Part shown: one piece after another, positions 1 to 6,844 of the stretch
Layout of the letters: each line of letters begins with the position of its first letter
How positions within the stretch are numbered: the stretch's first letter is position 1
Source: Thermoflexia bacterium
GTDB lineage: Bacteria > Chloroflexota > Anaerolineae > B4-G1 > SLSP01
Assembly (NCBI GenBank): GCA_030605705.1
Contig: JAUWHU010000241.1
Span: forward strand, 1-20,590
Reading direction: 5' to 3'
Length of the DNA: 20,590 nucleotides
Notes under the pieces: model-generated
Told to the model about the DNA's origin: nothing
The model's input: only the letters and a program-made list of their open reading frames with translations
The model's database searches: none
Made by a program: the position numbers and the translations under genes

Positions 1-1583
1 TAAGTGCCCTTGAGACATTAGCCCCTCAAGAGGAAGTAACCGCGGAAATCCCCGACTGGCTGGCAGACCTGGCGCCCGCAGAAGCAGGCCCAGAGTCAAG
101 CGCCGTAATTTTCAGCACTGAGGAAACCACCGAGACGCCGGCGCTAGTACCTGCGGCAAAGCAAGCCCCCCCCACTCCCGCCTGGCTCCAGGAGGTCACT
201 CCGGCTCCCGAAACCGTCTCCCCACCTCCTTCTGCCCCGGTTTTCACCATAGAAGAAGATGCATCTCTTGAGGAAGAAACGGATGAGGGCGCGGTATTCC
301 TCGCTGAACCGGCGGAGAAGGCCGTGGAGATCCCGGACTGGTTGCGCGACCTGGCTCCGGCCCCCGAGGAGAAAGTTCCTACCGGCGCGGCATTGCACCA
401 GGCCGAGGTACCGCGCTGGCTTGAGGGTCTCAAGCCACCGGGAACCGGCCCTTTGTCGGAGACCGCGCTGCCCGACACAGAACCCAGTACTGTAGGGGAG
501 GAGGTAACAGGAGACCTCGTCAAGGCGGAGATCCCTGCCTGGGTTCAGCAATTACGGCCGGACACGACGGCCGCCGTCGCAGCTCCCTCTCCCTTCGATG
601 GAGTGGCAACCAGCCTCCGCGAAGAGACCGGCCCCTTGACGGGGCTGCAAGGGCTACTGCCGGCACTCCCCGTGGTGGACATGCCGGCCGATTTCCAGCC
701 ACAGCCGACACTGGGCATGTCCTCCCATATCCTGGAAGAGGCGCAATTATGGCAGGACCTTCTGCAGCACCCTCAGAGCACCAAACGCCCGGTAGCCCGC
801 GCGCATGCCCGGCCCGGCGGGGGCGAGATGGTCAGTCGCTGGGCCGTGGCCGTGCTGCTGGTGCTGGCGGCGCTGGTACCCATCCTGGGATTCCTGCCGG
901 AAACCCTGGCGCAGCCGCCCGTACAAGCCGGCGTTGCGCCACTTCAGTTGGCGGTAGAGGGACTGCAGGCAGAGGACACGGTTCTGGTGGCCCTGGAGTA
1001 TGGGCCAGCCGAGGCGAATGAGATGGATCATATCATCGAGGCGCTACTAACCCACCTCATGGAACGCGGCGTACAGGTGGTCGCCGTAAGCACAGTACCC
1101 GAGGGGGTAGGGCTGATCCAGGCATGGTTAGATTGGGCCGAGACCCGCTACCAACCGGCCGAGGGCAGCCTGGTGAACGGCGGATACCTGCCGGGAGAAA
1201 GTAGCGGCATCGCCCAATTTCTGGGACTGTCGCCGGAGACCCAAAGGGCCGATCTCCTGCTGGTGCTGGCAGCCCGCACCGGCCCGCCGCGCTGGTGGGT
1301 GGAGCAAAACGCCGTGGCCGGTTCGAGAGCCTTACCGATGGGAGTGGGCTTGAGCGCCTCGGTCGGCCCGCGCATGAGGCCGTACCTGGACGTGTACGGC
1401 GTCCAGGGTTGGCTGATAGGGTTGCCGGGTACGACAGCTTACTGGCAATCCCGTGGGATTCGCCCGAACGATGGGCTTACCCGCCGGTTGGATGCTTTAC
1501 TGCTGACACAATGGGTGGCGGCGGGATTGCTCCTGGCAGGCGCGGCATATTATCTGACGGCGGGCAGGAAAGGAGCAGCGTAG
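1..1583 (+). CDS. Membrane-anchored protein with W-centred repeats (5' partial)
   Basis: The frame is open from the left edge (first whole codon at base 3), so the start lies outside the window; a GTG at 324 is internal, because coding character continues upstream. About 526 residues are visible. The first third is acidic and proline-rich and carries five copies of a motif like EIPDWLRDLAP. A hydrophobic stretch (WAVAVLLVLAALVPILGFL, about 840-900) is a likely transmembrane helix. It is followed by a globular part of about 190 residues and a second helix close to the basic C-terminus (about 1495-1563). I do not recognise the globular domain. Related Chloroflexota proteins often begin with a zinc ribbon, but that part is not visible here. 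It heads a tight operon, with its stop 4 bases before the next start. Function is unknown; a scaffold or adaptor role is only a guess from the repeats. Confidence 0.8.
   Translation, partial: SALETLAPQEEVTAEIPDWLADLAPAEAGPESSAVIFSTEETTETPALVPAAKQAPPTPAWLQEVTPAPETVSPPPSAPVFTIEEDASLEEETDEGAVFLAEPAEKAVEIPDWLRDLAPAPEEKVPTGAALHQAEVPRWLEGLKPPGTGPLSETALPDTEPSTVGEEVTGDLVKAEIPAWVQQLRPDTTAAVAAPSPFDGVATSLREETGPLTGLQGLLPALPVVDMPADFQPQPTLGMSSHILEEAQLWQDLLQHPQSTKRPVARAHARPGGGEMVSRWAVAVLLVLAALVPILGFLPETLAQPPVQAGVAPLQLAVEGLQAEDTVLVALEYGPAEANEMDHIIEALLTHLMERGVQVVAVSTVPEGVGLIQAWLDWAETRYQPAEGSLVNGGYLPGESSGIAQFLGLSPETQRADLLLVLAARTGPPRWWVEQNAVAGSRALPMGVGLSASVGPRMRPYLDVYGVQGWLIGLPGTTAYWQSRGIRPNDGLTRRLDALLLTQWVAAGLLLAGAAYYLTAGRKGAA
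45..560 (+). repeat. Five degenerate W-L repeats within the first CDS
   Basis: These are coding repeats of about 11 residues with the pattern (E)(I/V)P-x-W-(L/V)-x-x-(L/V)-x-P. The copies are EIPDWLADLAP (45-77), a weaker TPAWLQEVTP (174-203), EIPDWLRDLAP (327-359), EVPRWLEGLKP (405-437) and EIPAWVQQLRP (528-560). They are separated by variable acidic, Pro/Ala-rich linkers. The conserved Trp and hydrophobic pair inside a disordered chain suggest short linear binding motifs, which is inference. Confidence 0.8.
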
Positions 1584-1587
1584 CGCG

Positions 1588-2259
1588 ATGCCAGAGACTA
1601 CAGGGTTGATCATAGGGTCCGTCGTTACCCTGCTGATTTTCAGCTATCTAATCGGAGATAATCTCCTCTACCGCTGGGCACTGGCTCTATTGGTGGGCGC
1701 CGGCACAGGGTATGCCTTAGCCGTGGCCTTGCATTTTATCATCTTCGATTGGGTGAACAACGTACAAGCCAGTGATTCCCTGGCCATGCGTTTATATTAC
1801 CTCGTGCCCCTGTTATTAGGAGCGTTGCTGCTTCTGAAGGGGATTCCCCGTCTTTCGGCTTTAGGGAACGTCTCCATGGGCTTCATGTTAGGCGCCGGCG
1901 CCGCAGTAGCCATCTCTGGAGCCTTGTTGGGGACACTGGTCCCCCAAATGCAGGCCACGGCCACCGGAATCTCCCTCAAAGATGGGGAAGCCGCCCTGCT
2001 TAATGGCGGACTGGTCTTAGCCGGAACCCTCACCTCATTGTTTGTCTTTTCCCCTCGTCTGCGGCGGGCTGATAAGGAGCTACGGCCCATCACCCTGTGG
2101 TTGCAACGGACGGGCCGCGCCTTCGTCGTGGTCTCCCTGGCCGTGGCTTTTTCCGGTGCTCTCACCTCGGCGTTGACCATCTTGATAGAGCGACTTTGGG
2201 AGTTGGCCGACTTTGCCCAACTCCTGTTCCAGTTCCTCTCTTCCGTTACCGGGAGCTGA
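1588..2259 (+). CDS. Polytopic membrane protein of unknown function
   Basis: This protein has 223 residues and about six predicted membrane helices (roughly residues 5-24, 30-53, 70-83, 96-117, 139-155 and 179-200). A short charged loop (SPRLRRADKEL) sits before the last helix. AAAGGAG at 1569-1575 lies somewhat far upstream (12 bases) of the ATG. The gene starts 4 bases after the preceding stop, and its own stop is 3 bases before the MutL-family start, so it is almost certainly co-transcribed with both. No catalytic motif or known transporter signature was recognised. Its fixed place beside a MutL-like protein suggests it is a membrane partner in the same unknown process. Confidence 0.85.
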   Translation: MPETTGLIIGSVVTLLIFSYLIGDNLLYRWALALLVGAGTGYALAVALHFIIFDWVNNVQASDSLAMRLYYLVPLLLGALLLLKGIPRLSALGNVSMGFMLGAGAAVAISGALLGTLVPQMQATATGISLKDGEAALLNGGLVLAGTLTSLFVFSPRLRRADKELRPITLWLQRTGRAFVVVSLAVAFSGALTSALTILIERLWELADFAQLLFQFLSSVTGS

Positions 2260-2262
2260 TGT

Positions 2263-4020
2263 ATGGCGGATGAGCGCAGCATAGAATCCATTTTAGTTGC
2301 CGATTGTGGCACAGTCACCACGAAGCTCTTGCTCCTGGAACGGGTAGCAAGGGAATATCGTTTCGTCGCGCAGGCCCAGGCACTGACAACCATAGGCGAC
2401 CCCTGGCACGATGTGAGCGTGGGAGTAGCCCACGCCATTGAGAATCTGGAGCAGATCACCGGTCGAACGCTCTATGCCAACGGAAAACTGCTCACGCCCA
2501 GGGATGAAAAGGGCGGTGTGGATGCATTCGTCGTCATTCTCAGCGCCCCTAAGCCCTTGCGCATCGTGCTCGCGGGACTGGTCCGCGAAATGAGCCTGAA
2601 GAGCGCGCGGAAAGCTCTCGTCAGCACGTACACCCGCACCGAAGCCATCCTTTCCCGTGAGGGGAGTCTGCGTTCCCCGGAGGAAGCCTGGGCGCGCACG
2701 GTGCGCGATCTGGCCCCCGACATCGTCTTCCTGGTAGGTGGCGTGGATGGGGGAGCCAGCCGTCCGGTGATGGAACTGGCCGACGCCATCGCGCTGGGCA
2801 CCTCAATGTTGGAAGCCGACCATCGTCCCCGCCTGGTATACGCCGGGAATGCCCAACTGCGTTCTCGCATCACCAAGCTGTTAGGTGAGATCACCCAAGT
2901 GGACGTAGTGGACAACGTCCGCCCCACCGTTGATACGGAGTACCTGGGGCCAGCCCAGGAATTGCTGGAACAGATTTTCGTGGAAGAGCGGCTACAGCAG
3001 ACTCCTGGGATAGAAACATTGATAAGCTGGAGTCAGTTGCCGCCGCAACCCACTGCCACGGCCTTTGGTCGCGTGGTGGAGTATCTCTGGCACCGGGAGA
3101 GAAACCCGGACCGGGGCGTATTGGGCGTAGACCTGGGCACGGCAAGCACAACGGTCGCGGCTTGTTTTGAAGGTCGCCTTTATCTTTCTGTGCAGGAGCA
3201 ACACGGCGTAGCCTACGGGCCGTTGGCCTGGGTGGAAAAGCACGGGGTGGCATCCTTGCTCCGCTGGTTGCCAGAGGATTTGGAAGAAGATCAGGTCATG
3301 GAGTTCCTGTACAATCGTGAATTCCATCCCTGGACTGTCCCGCAGGAACCTGAAGAACTGTGGATAGAACATGCCATCATGCGTGAGATGTTGCGGGGCA
3401 CGCTGCGGGCAGCTTACCCCACCTGGGACATGGGAAAAGCCGCACCGAACCAACGCGCTATGCTGCCGCGCCTGGACCCTCTCCTGATCTCCGGATGTGG
3501 CCTCGTCCACATGCCGCGCCCGGGGCAAGCGCTGCTGGCGGTCCTAGATGGGCTGGAGCCGGTGGGCATTTCCACCGTGCTGCTGGATAGTAATTGGGCC
3601 GCCCCGGCTCTGGGAGCTATCGCGAGCATTAAGCCGCTGGCGGCAGCATCGGCTCTGGAATCCGGTACCCTCGCGCCCCTGGGTACCGTCATTTCGCTGG
3701 TAGGAAAAGCGCGTCCCGGCGACACCGTCCTGCGCATGAAAATCACTTACGAGGATGAAAGCGTGTTGAATGTTGAGGCGCGCTACGGGGAACTCGAAAT
3801 CTGGCCGCTCCTACCCGGACAGAGCGCCACGTTGGAGCTCAAGCCCCAGCACCGCTTTGACGTGGGCTTGGGGGGATTTGGAAAGGGCGGTAAGATCCAG
3901 GCCCTGGGTGGACTGGTGGGCCTGGTGGTAGATGCCCGTGGCCGCCCCTTGACTCTCCCTAAGGACCCAGAACGACGCAGGAAGCGACTACGTCGCTGGA
4001 TCTGGGATGTGGGAGGCTGA
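2263..4020 (+). CDS. MutL-family (glutamate mutase L) ASKHA-fold protein
   Basis: This 585-residue protein belongs to the family named after MutL of the glutamate mutase operon, and is unrelated to DNA-mismatch-repair MutL. Residues 10-26 hold an N-terminal phosphate-binding loop (VADCGTVTTKLLLLE). Residues 155-166 carry LVGGVDGGAS. A second ASKHA-type loop (GVLGVDLGTASTTVAA) lies at 285-300. These fit an actin/hexokinase/Hsp70-like ATPase. The protein is longer than the roughly 460 residues I recall for classic MutL. The extra C-terminal part (about 480-585) is beta-rich and ends in a strongly basic tail. GGGAG at 2251-2255 supports the ATG. Known MutL genes sit beside B12-dependent mutases, where a repair or reactivation role is suspected. 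No mutase subunit is visible here, so the substrate is unknown. Confidence 0.85.
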   Translation: MADERSIESILVADCGTVTTKLLLLERVAREYRFVAQAQALTTIGDPWHDVSVGVAHAIENLEQITGRTLYANGKLLTPRDEKGGVDAFVVILSAPKPLRIVLAGLVREMSLKSARKALVSTYTRTEAILSREGSLRSPEEAWARTVRDLAPDIVFLVGGVDGGASRPVMELADAIALGTSMLEADHRPRLVYAGNAQLRSRITKLLGEITQVDVVDNVRPTVDTEYLGPAQELLEQIFVEERLQQTPGIETLISWSQLPPQPTATAFGRVVEYLWHRERNPDRGVLGVDLGTASTTVAACFEGRLYLSVQEQHGVAYGPLAWVEKHGVASLLRWLPEDLEEDQVMEFLYNREFHPWTVPQEPEELWIEHAIMREMLRGTLRAAYPTWDMGKAAPNQRAMLPRLDPLLISGCGLVHMPRPGQALLAVLDGLEPVGISTVLLDSNWAAPALGAIASIKPLAAASALESGTLAPLGTVISLVGKARPGDTVLRMKITYEDESVLNVEARYGELEIWPLLPGQSATLELKPQHRFDVGLGGFGKGGKIQALGGLVGLVVDARGRPLTLPKDPERRRKRLRRWIWDVGG

Positions 4021-4021
4021 A

Positions 4022-5071
4022 ATGTTCCTGCCATATAGCATTGTCAATCCCTTGATGCATATTGAGGTGGTGCGTTCCCTCTCCCTGCCCGGACAGATCG
4101 TGGTTCACGAAGGCGAGGTAGTCGAACCGCTTCAAATCGTTGCCGAAATGACCGAGCCGCCTGTTTTCCAAATCATCAATGTCGCCCGCGAACTGGGTAT
4201 CTCTCCGAAAAAAGCCGCCCGCTACTTAACGGTAAAAGTAGGCGCTACCCTTTCCAAAGGGGACGTGATGGCTTCGCGGGGAGGCTGGGGCGGGCGCGTG
4301 TGTCAAGCTCCTTTCAAGGGAACGGTAACTGGCTACGGGCGGGGGCGATTTTTGTTTGAGGCGCAATCGCGCCGGGTACAGCTCAAGGCATTGGTACCGG
4401 GCAGAGTGGCGCGGGTATGGCCTGACGAACAGTTGGTCATCCAGACACAAGGGGCCTTCATCCAAGGAGCCTGGGGGAACGGTAAGGAAAACTACGGTGT
4501 CGTGCAGCTGGTCGTGCGCTCCGCGCGCCATGCCCTCCGGGCCAAACGGCTGGATGCTTCTGTCCAGGGGGCCATTGTCGTCGGCGGGACGTGTCTCGAT
4601 GAAGAGGCCCTGGAACAGGCTCTGGTGATGCGGGTGGGGGGAATCATCGTGGGAGGTGTCCCGGTGAATTTGCTCCCGCGCCTGCGCGAAGTTGACTTCC
4701 CCGTTCTGGCTACCGAGGGCGTGGGAAAAATCCCTATGTCCACAGCCGTGTTCAAGTTATTGCGCTCTCTGGCCGGGCGCGAGGCAGCCGTGAGTGGCCG
4801 GTCACGCACCGGCAGAGAAGTCAAGCGACCTTACATCGTGATTCCCATACCCTCAGACACCGGCGCGCGGGCCCATCCCGAAACACCTTTGGAGGTGGGC
4901 AGTCGCGTGCGCGCGCTGCGCCAGCCATACTTAGGCATGTCGGGAACGGTGGTGAGTTTGCCGCAAGGCCCCGTGGCGCTGAAGACGGGAGCGCGGCTCC
5001 CCGGCGCAGAAGTTGACCTCGATGGTGAGATGGTATTCTTGCCTTTCGCCAACCTGGAGATGTTGCTCTAA
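4022..5071 (+). CDS. Conserved hypothetical, barrel-like N-terminus and KOW-like C-terminus
   Basis: I chose the ATG at 4022 (349 residues) over the in-frame ATG at 4007, because GGGAGG at 4011-4016 sits 5 bases before it and the start directly follows the MutL-family stop (TGA 4018-4020). Residues 20-42 (LPGQIVVHEGEVVEPLQIVA) and about 80-145 (GDVMASRGG, then APFKGTVTGYGRGR) resemble hammerhead or lipoyl-like beta folds, but no modifiable lysine motif is clear. Residues 183-250 look like an alpha/beta unit with glycine-rich strands (GAIVVGG, VGGIIVGGVPV). The C-terminus, 290-345 (VGSRVRALRQPYLGMSGTVVSL), resembles a KOW/SH3-type barrel. The function is not recognised. The one-base gap to the MutL-family gene argues for translational coupling and a shared complex. 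Confidence 0.82.
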   Translation: MFLPYSIVNPLMHIEVVRSLSLPGQIVVHEGEVVEPLQIVAEMTEPPVFQIINVARELGISPKKAARYLTVKVGATLSKGDVMASRGGWGGRVCQAPFKGTVTGYGRGRFLFEAQSRRVQLKALVPGRVARVWPDEQLVIQTQGAFIQGAWGNGKENYGVVQLVVRSARHALRAKRLDASVQGAIVVGGTCLDEEALEQALVMRVGGIIVGGVPVNLLPRLREVDFPVLATEGVGKIPMSTAVFKLLRSLAGREAAVSGRSRTGREVKRPYIVIPIPSDTGARAHPETPLEVGSRVRALRQPYLGMSGTVVSLPQGPVALKTGARLPGAEVDLDGEMVFLPFANLEMLL

Positions 5072-5081
5072 GGTAGATTTT

Positions 5082-5110
5082 TTGTGTTTTTTTATATTTT
5101 ATGGTATAGT
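5082..5110 (+). promoter_or_regulatory. Putative sigma70-type promoter for the 5261 gene
   Basis: TTGTGT (5082-5087) and TATAGT (5105-5110) are separated by 17 bases in a strongly T-rich patch. The -10 box matches 5 of 6 consensus bases; the -35 box is weaker. Transcription would begin near 5117 and give a leader of about 145 bases before the 5261 start. No hairpin terminator was seen between the upstream operon and this site. Confidence 0.5.
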
Positions 5111-5260
5111 TAAGCCAGGGTGTCTGGTCATCTGCCAGCGGCCCGCAATTCTTACGTGGAAATAGGGATGCCGCCATGACGCAAACTTGCCAAGTTTTTG
5201 GAGATGTCAGGATAGAAGCCAGTTCTCAAACAAGCCCTTTTTAGTAAAGGAGGAAGCCTT

Positions 5261-5848
5261 ATGTCAGATGATCTACGCGACGCTTTCGGAGATGATATCT
5301 TCATGGAGCCAGAAGAGGAAGAACGGGAAATAGAGGGAGAGGAAACGCAAAACAAAACCTTCCTCTTCGCCGTGGCGGGTCTGGGCGCTCTGCTCCTTCT
5401 GGCGATTGCGGCCTTTGCCATCTGGGCTCTTATTTTGAACCCTATCCAGCAGGCCAAACTGAATGCCGAGAACGAGGAAACCCTGGCAGCTAACGAGGCG
5501 ATTGCAATTGCGATGGCCAGCACGGCGACGGCCGAGGCCCGGCCCACACAAGAGGAAGAGGCCACGGCGGAATTACCACCAACGGCGACTCCCACCCCCG
5601 TGATCCAGGCGACGCACACACCCACGCCGGCGCCAACGGTCGCTGACGGTGAGGAAGCGACGCCGACGGCTACGGCCACCCCGCGTCCCCGGCGCACGGC
5701 GACGCCCACCCCCACCTCCGGCGACTCATCCACTACCAGTGGGGCAGATAAAACGCCGGACACCGGGTTGGGGGATCTGCTACCGATCATCGGGGCCGTT
5801 CTTTTGCTGGGGCTGATCATATTCTCGCGCCGGCTGCGTAAGGCTTAA
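5261..5848 (+). CDS. Bitopic surface protein with Thr-Pro linker and sortase-like tail
   Basis: This 195-residue protein has an excellent Shine-Dalgarno (AAAGGAGG, 5246-5253) 7 bases before the ATG. It begins with an acidic cytoplasmic-like segment (1-31) and a membrane helix (33-59). A short, probably helical region (62-92) and a low-complexity Thr/Pro/Ala linker (100-155, repeated TPTP and TATP) follow. The end is TPDTG (165-169), a hydrophobic helix (about 173-188) and RRLRKA. That order, a PxTG-like motif, a hydrophobic span and a basic tail, is the layout of a sortase sorting signal, although the leucine of LPxTG is replaced by Thr. No sortase lies in the window. With two membrane segments it could instead be a loop-type membrane protein exposing the Thr-Pro linker. 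The role is unknown. Confidence 0.85.
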   Translation: MSDDLRDAFGDDIFMEPEEEEREIEGEETQNKTFLFAVAGLGALLLLAIAAFAIWALILNPIQQAKLNAENEETLAANEAIAIAMASTATAEARPTQEEEATAELPPTATPTPVIQATHTPTPAPTVADGEEATPTATATPRPRRTATPTPTSGDSSTTSGADKTPDTGLGDLLPIIGAVLLLGLIIFSRRLRKA

Positions 5849-5871
5849 CGCATCGTTTGAGAATCTTACAG

Positions 5872-5908
5872 CGGGACACGGAACTTTTGCGGTTCCGTGT
5901 CCCGTTTG
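5872..5908 (+). terminator. Rho-independent terminator
   Basis: A perfect 13-bp stem (CGGGACACGGAAC, 5872-5884, pairing with 5892-5904) encloses a 7-base loop and is followed by TTTGT. It lies 24 bases after the stop of the 5261 gene and should end that transcript. The T-tract is short, so termination may be incomplete. Confidence 0.8.
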
Positions 5909-5994
5909 TGGTGGGAGGGTAACTACCTCCAAAAACTGGACCACATGCTAAGTGAAACTCTGGTACAATAAAGACCAGCATGTGAAGGACAGAA

Positions 5995-6515
5995 ATGCCA
6001 AAACGTAAACGACACAGCGGCGAGTTCAAAGACACTCAGTGAACTGGCACAAGAGTATCAATTACACCCCAGTGCAACGCGGCTTCATGTACTTGGTGGC
6101 GATTATCGACTGATACAGCCGCTATGTGCTGGTCTGGCAGCTCTCCAACACCCTGGAGGGTCACTTTTGCCTGGAAGCCTTAGCACAATCACTGCCCCAC
6201 GGCACACCGAAGATCTTTAACACGGATCAAGGCACGCAGTTTACCGCACAGACCTTCACTGAGCGGCTGGAAAGAGCAAACATCCTCGTGAGTATGGATA
6301 GCCGGGGGACGCGCGTTAGACAACGTCTTTGTTGAACGCTTGTGGCGCTCCGTCAAGTACGAAAACATCATCTGCATGACTATGCGACTGTACCGCAGCT
6401 TGAAGCGGGCTTGCACAGCTACTTCACGTTCTACAACCACGAACGTCCGCATCAAAGATTGGACTATGACGTCCCTGTTAACGTACACTTGGGAGGTGAG
6501 CACTCATTGCATTAA
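5995..6515 (+). pseudogene. IS3-family transposase remnant (orfA/orfB), deleted and frameshifted
   Basis: The ATG at 5995 opens an orfA-like start (MPKRKRHSGEF). A frameshifted piece SELAQEYQLHP then recalls the helix-turn-helix of OrfA. The sequence next jumps to the integrase core of OrfB (GFMYLVAIID, stop, YSRYVLVWQLSN). The second catalytic region is present as FNTDQGTQFTAQTF. A frameshift near 6305-6320 separates it from DNVFVERLWRSVKYEN, which bears the expected DDE glutamate. Another shift near 6365 leads to YFTFYNHERPHQRLDYDVP and a stop at 6513-6515. Most of OrfA and the first part of OrfB are missing. Family membership is clear from the DQG and ERLWRSVKYE blocks. Confidence 0.88.
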
Positions 6516-6543
6516 CGATAGATTGATTCCTGGCTCAAGTGCT

Positions 6544-6572
6544 TTGACCAATCCCCCCACTTCCTGTATAAT
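6544..6572 (+). promoter_or_regulatory. Near-consensus sigma70 promoter directed into the glycosyltransferase island
   Basis: TTGACC (6544-6549), a 17-base spacer and a perfect TATAAT (6567-6572) make the best promoter-like site seen in the window. It lies within the IS remnant after the transposase stop and points rightwards. It would give a leader of about 265 bases to the ATG at 6845. A small hairpin (CCGAAATC 6670-6677 with GATTTCGG 6692-6699) lies in that leader. Confidence 0.6.
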
Positions 6573-6844
6573 GGCCACTGACCCAAACACGTAGGGCGAG
6601 AGGGATTAGTCATCAAGATCGGCCCGTCTCGTCTTTCAGTTTCGGGGACTGTTCTTGTCCAAATGGCTTCCGAAATCGAAGCGAGACACCTGATTTCGGC
6701 GCTAAAACTTTCATCTACTTTGACCCTTTTGTGGTCCAAAACATGGGGATAACCTCAAATTATCAGCGAAAGGTGAGTAAAGAGATAATTAATCGCTTTA
6801 CTGTTCAGAAAATCAGAATATGGCTAAGTCGAGCGAATGCCTAT

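Larger units (their letters stand above)
5937..6738 (+). mobile_element. Decayed IS3-family insertion sequence
   Basis: The segment is bounded by 9-bp inverted repeats, TGGACCACA at 5937-5945 and TGTGGTCCA at 6730-6738. The four bases just outside (AAAC at 5933-5936 and 6739-6742) match like a target-site duplication. An alternative is that the true ends lie further out. The right end would then run to the CA at 6757, because the bases beyond the core (CCATGTTTTGGACCACA and CCAAAAACTGGACCACA on matching strands) also look related. In that case AAAC is chance. Inside is a transposase remnant followed by about 215 bases without coding content after the transposase stop. The element is too short and too broken to move by itself. 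Confidence 0.7.

Noticed and set aside
1797..2459. Leftward 220-residue open frame
   Set aside because: It is antisense to two well-supported operon genes and has the Ser/Arg-rich composition of a shadow frame.
2263..4020. DNA mismatch repair MutL
   Set aside because: The shared name is a coincidence; there is no GHKL ATPase motif, and the ASKHA loops place it in the glutamate mutase L family.
5560..5720. Possible CRISPR-like or tandem DNA repeat
   Set aside because: The periodic ACGCCCACCC-like pattern comes from Thr-Pro codons in a linker, with no spacers or constant repeat length.
6512..6739. Leftward 75-residue open frame at the IS right end
   Set aside because: No similarity to transposase or other family is recognised, and there is no ribosome site.
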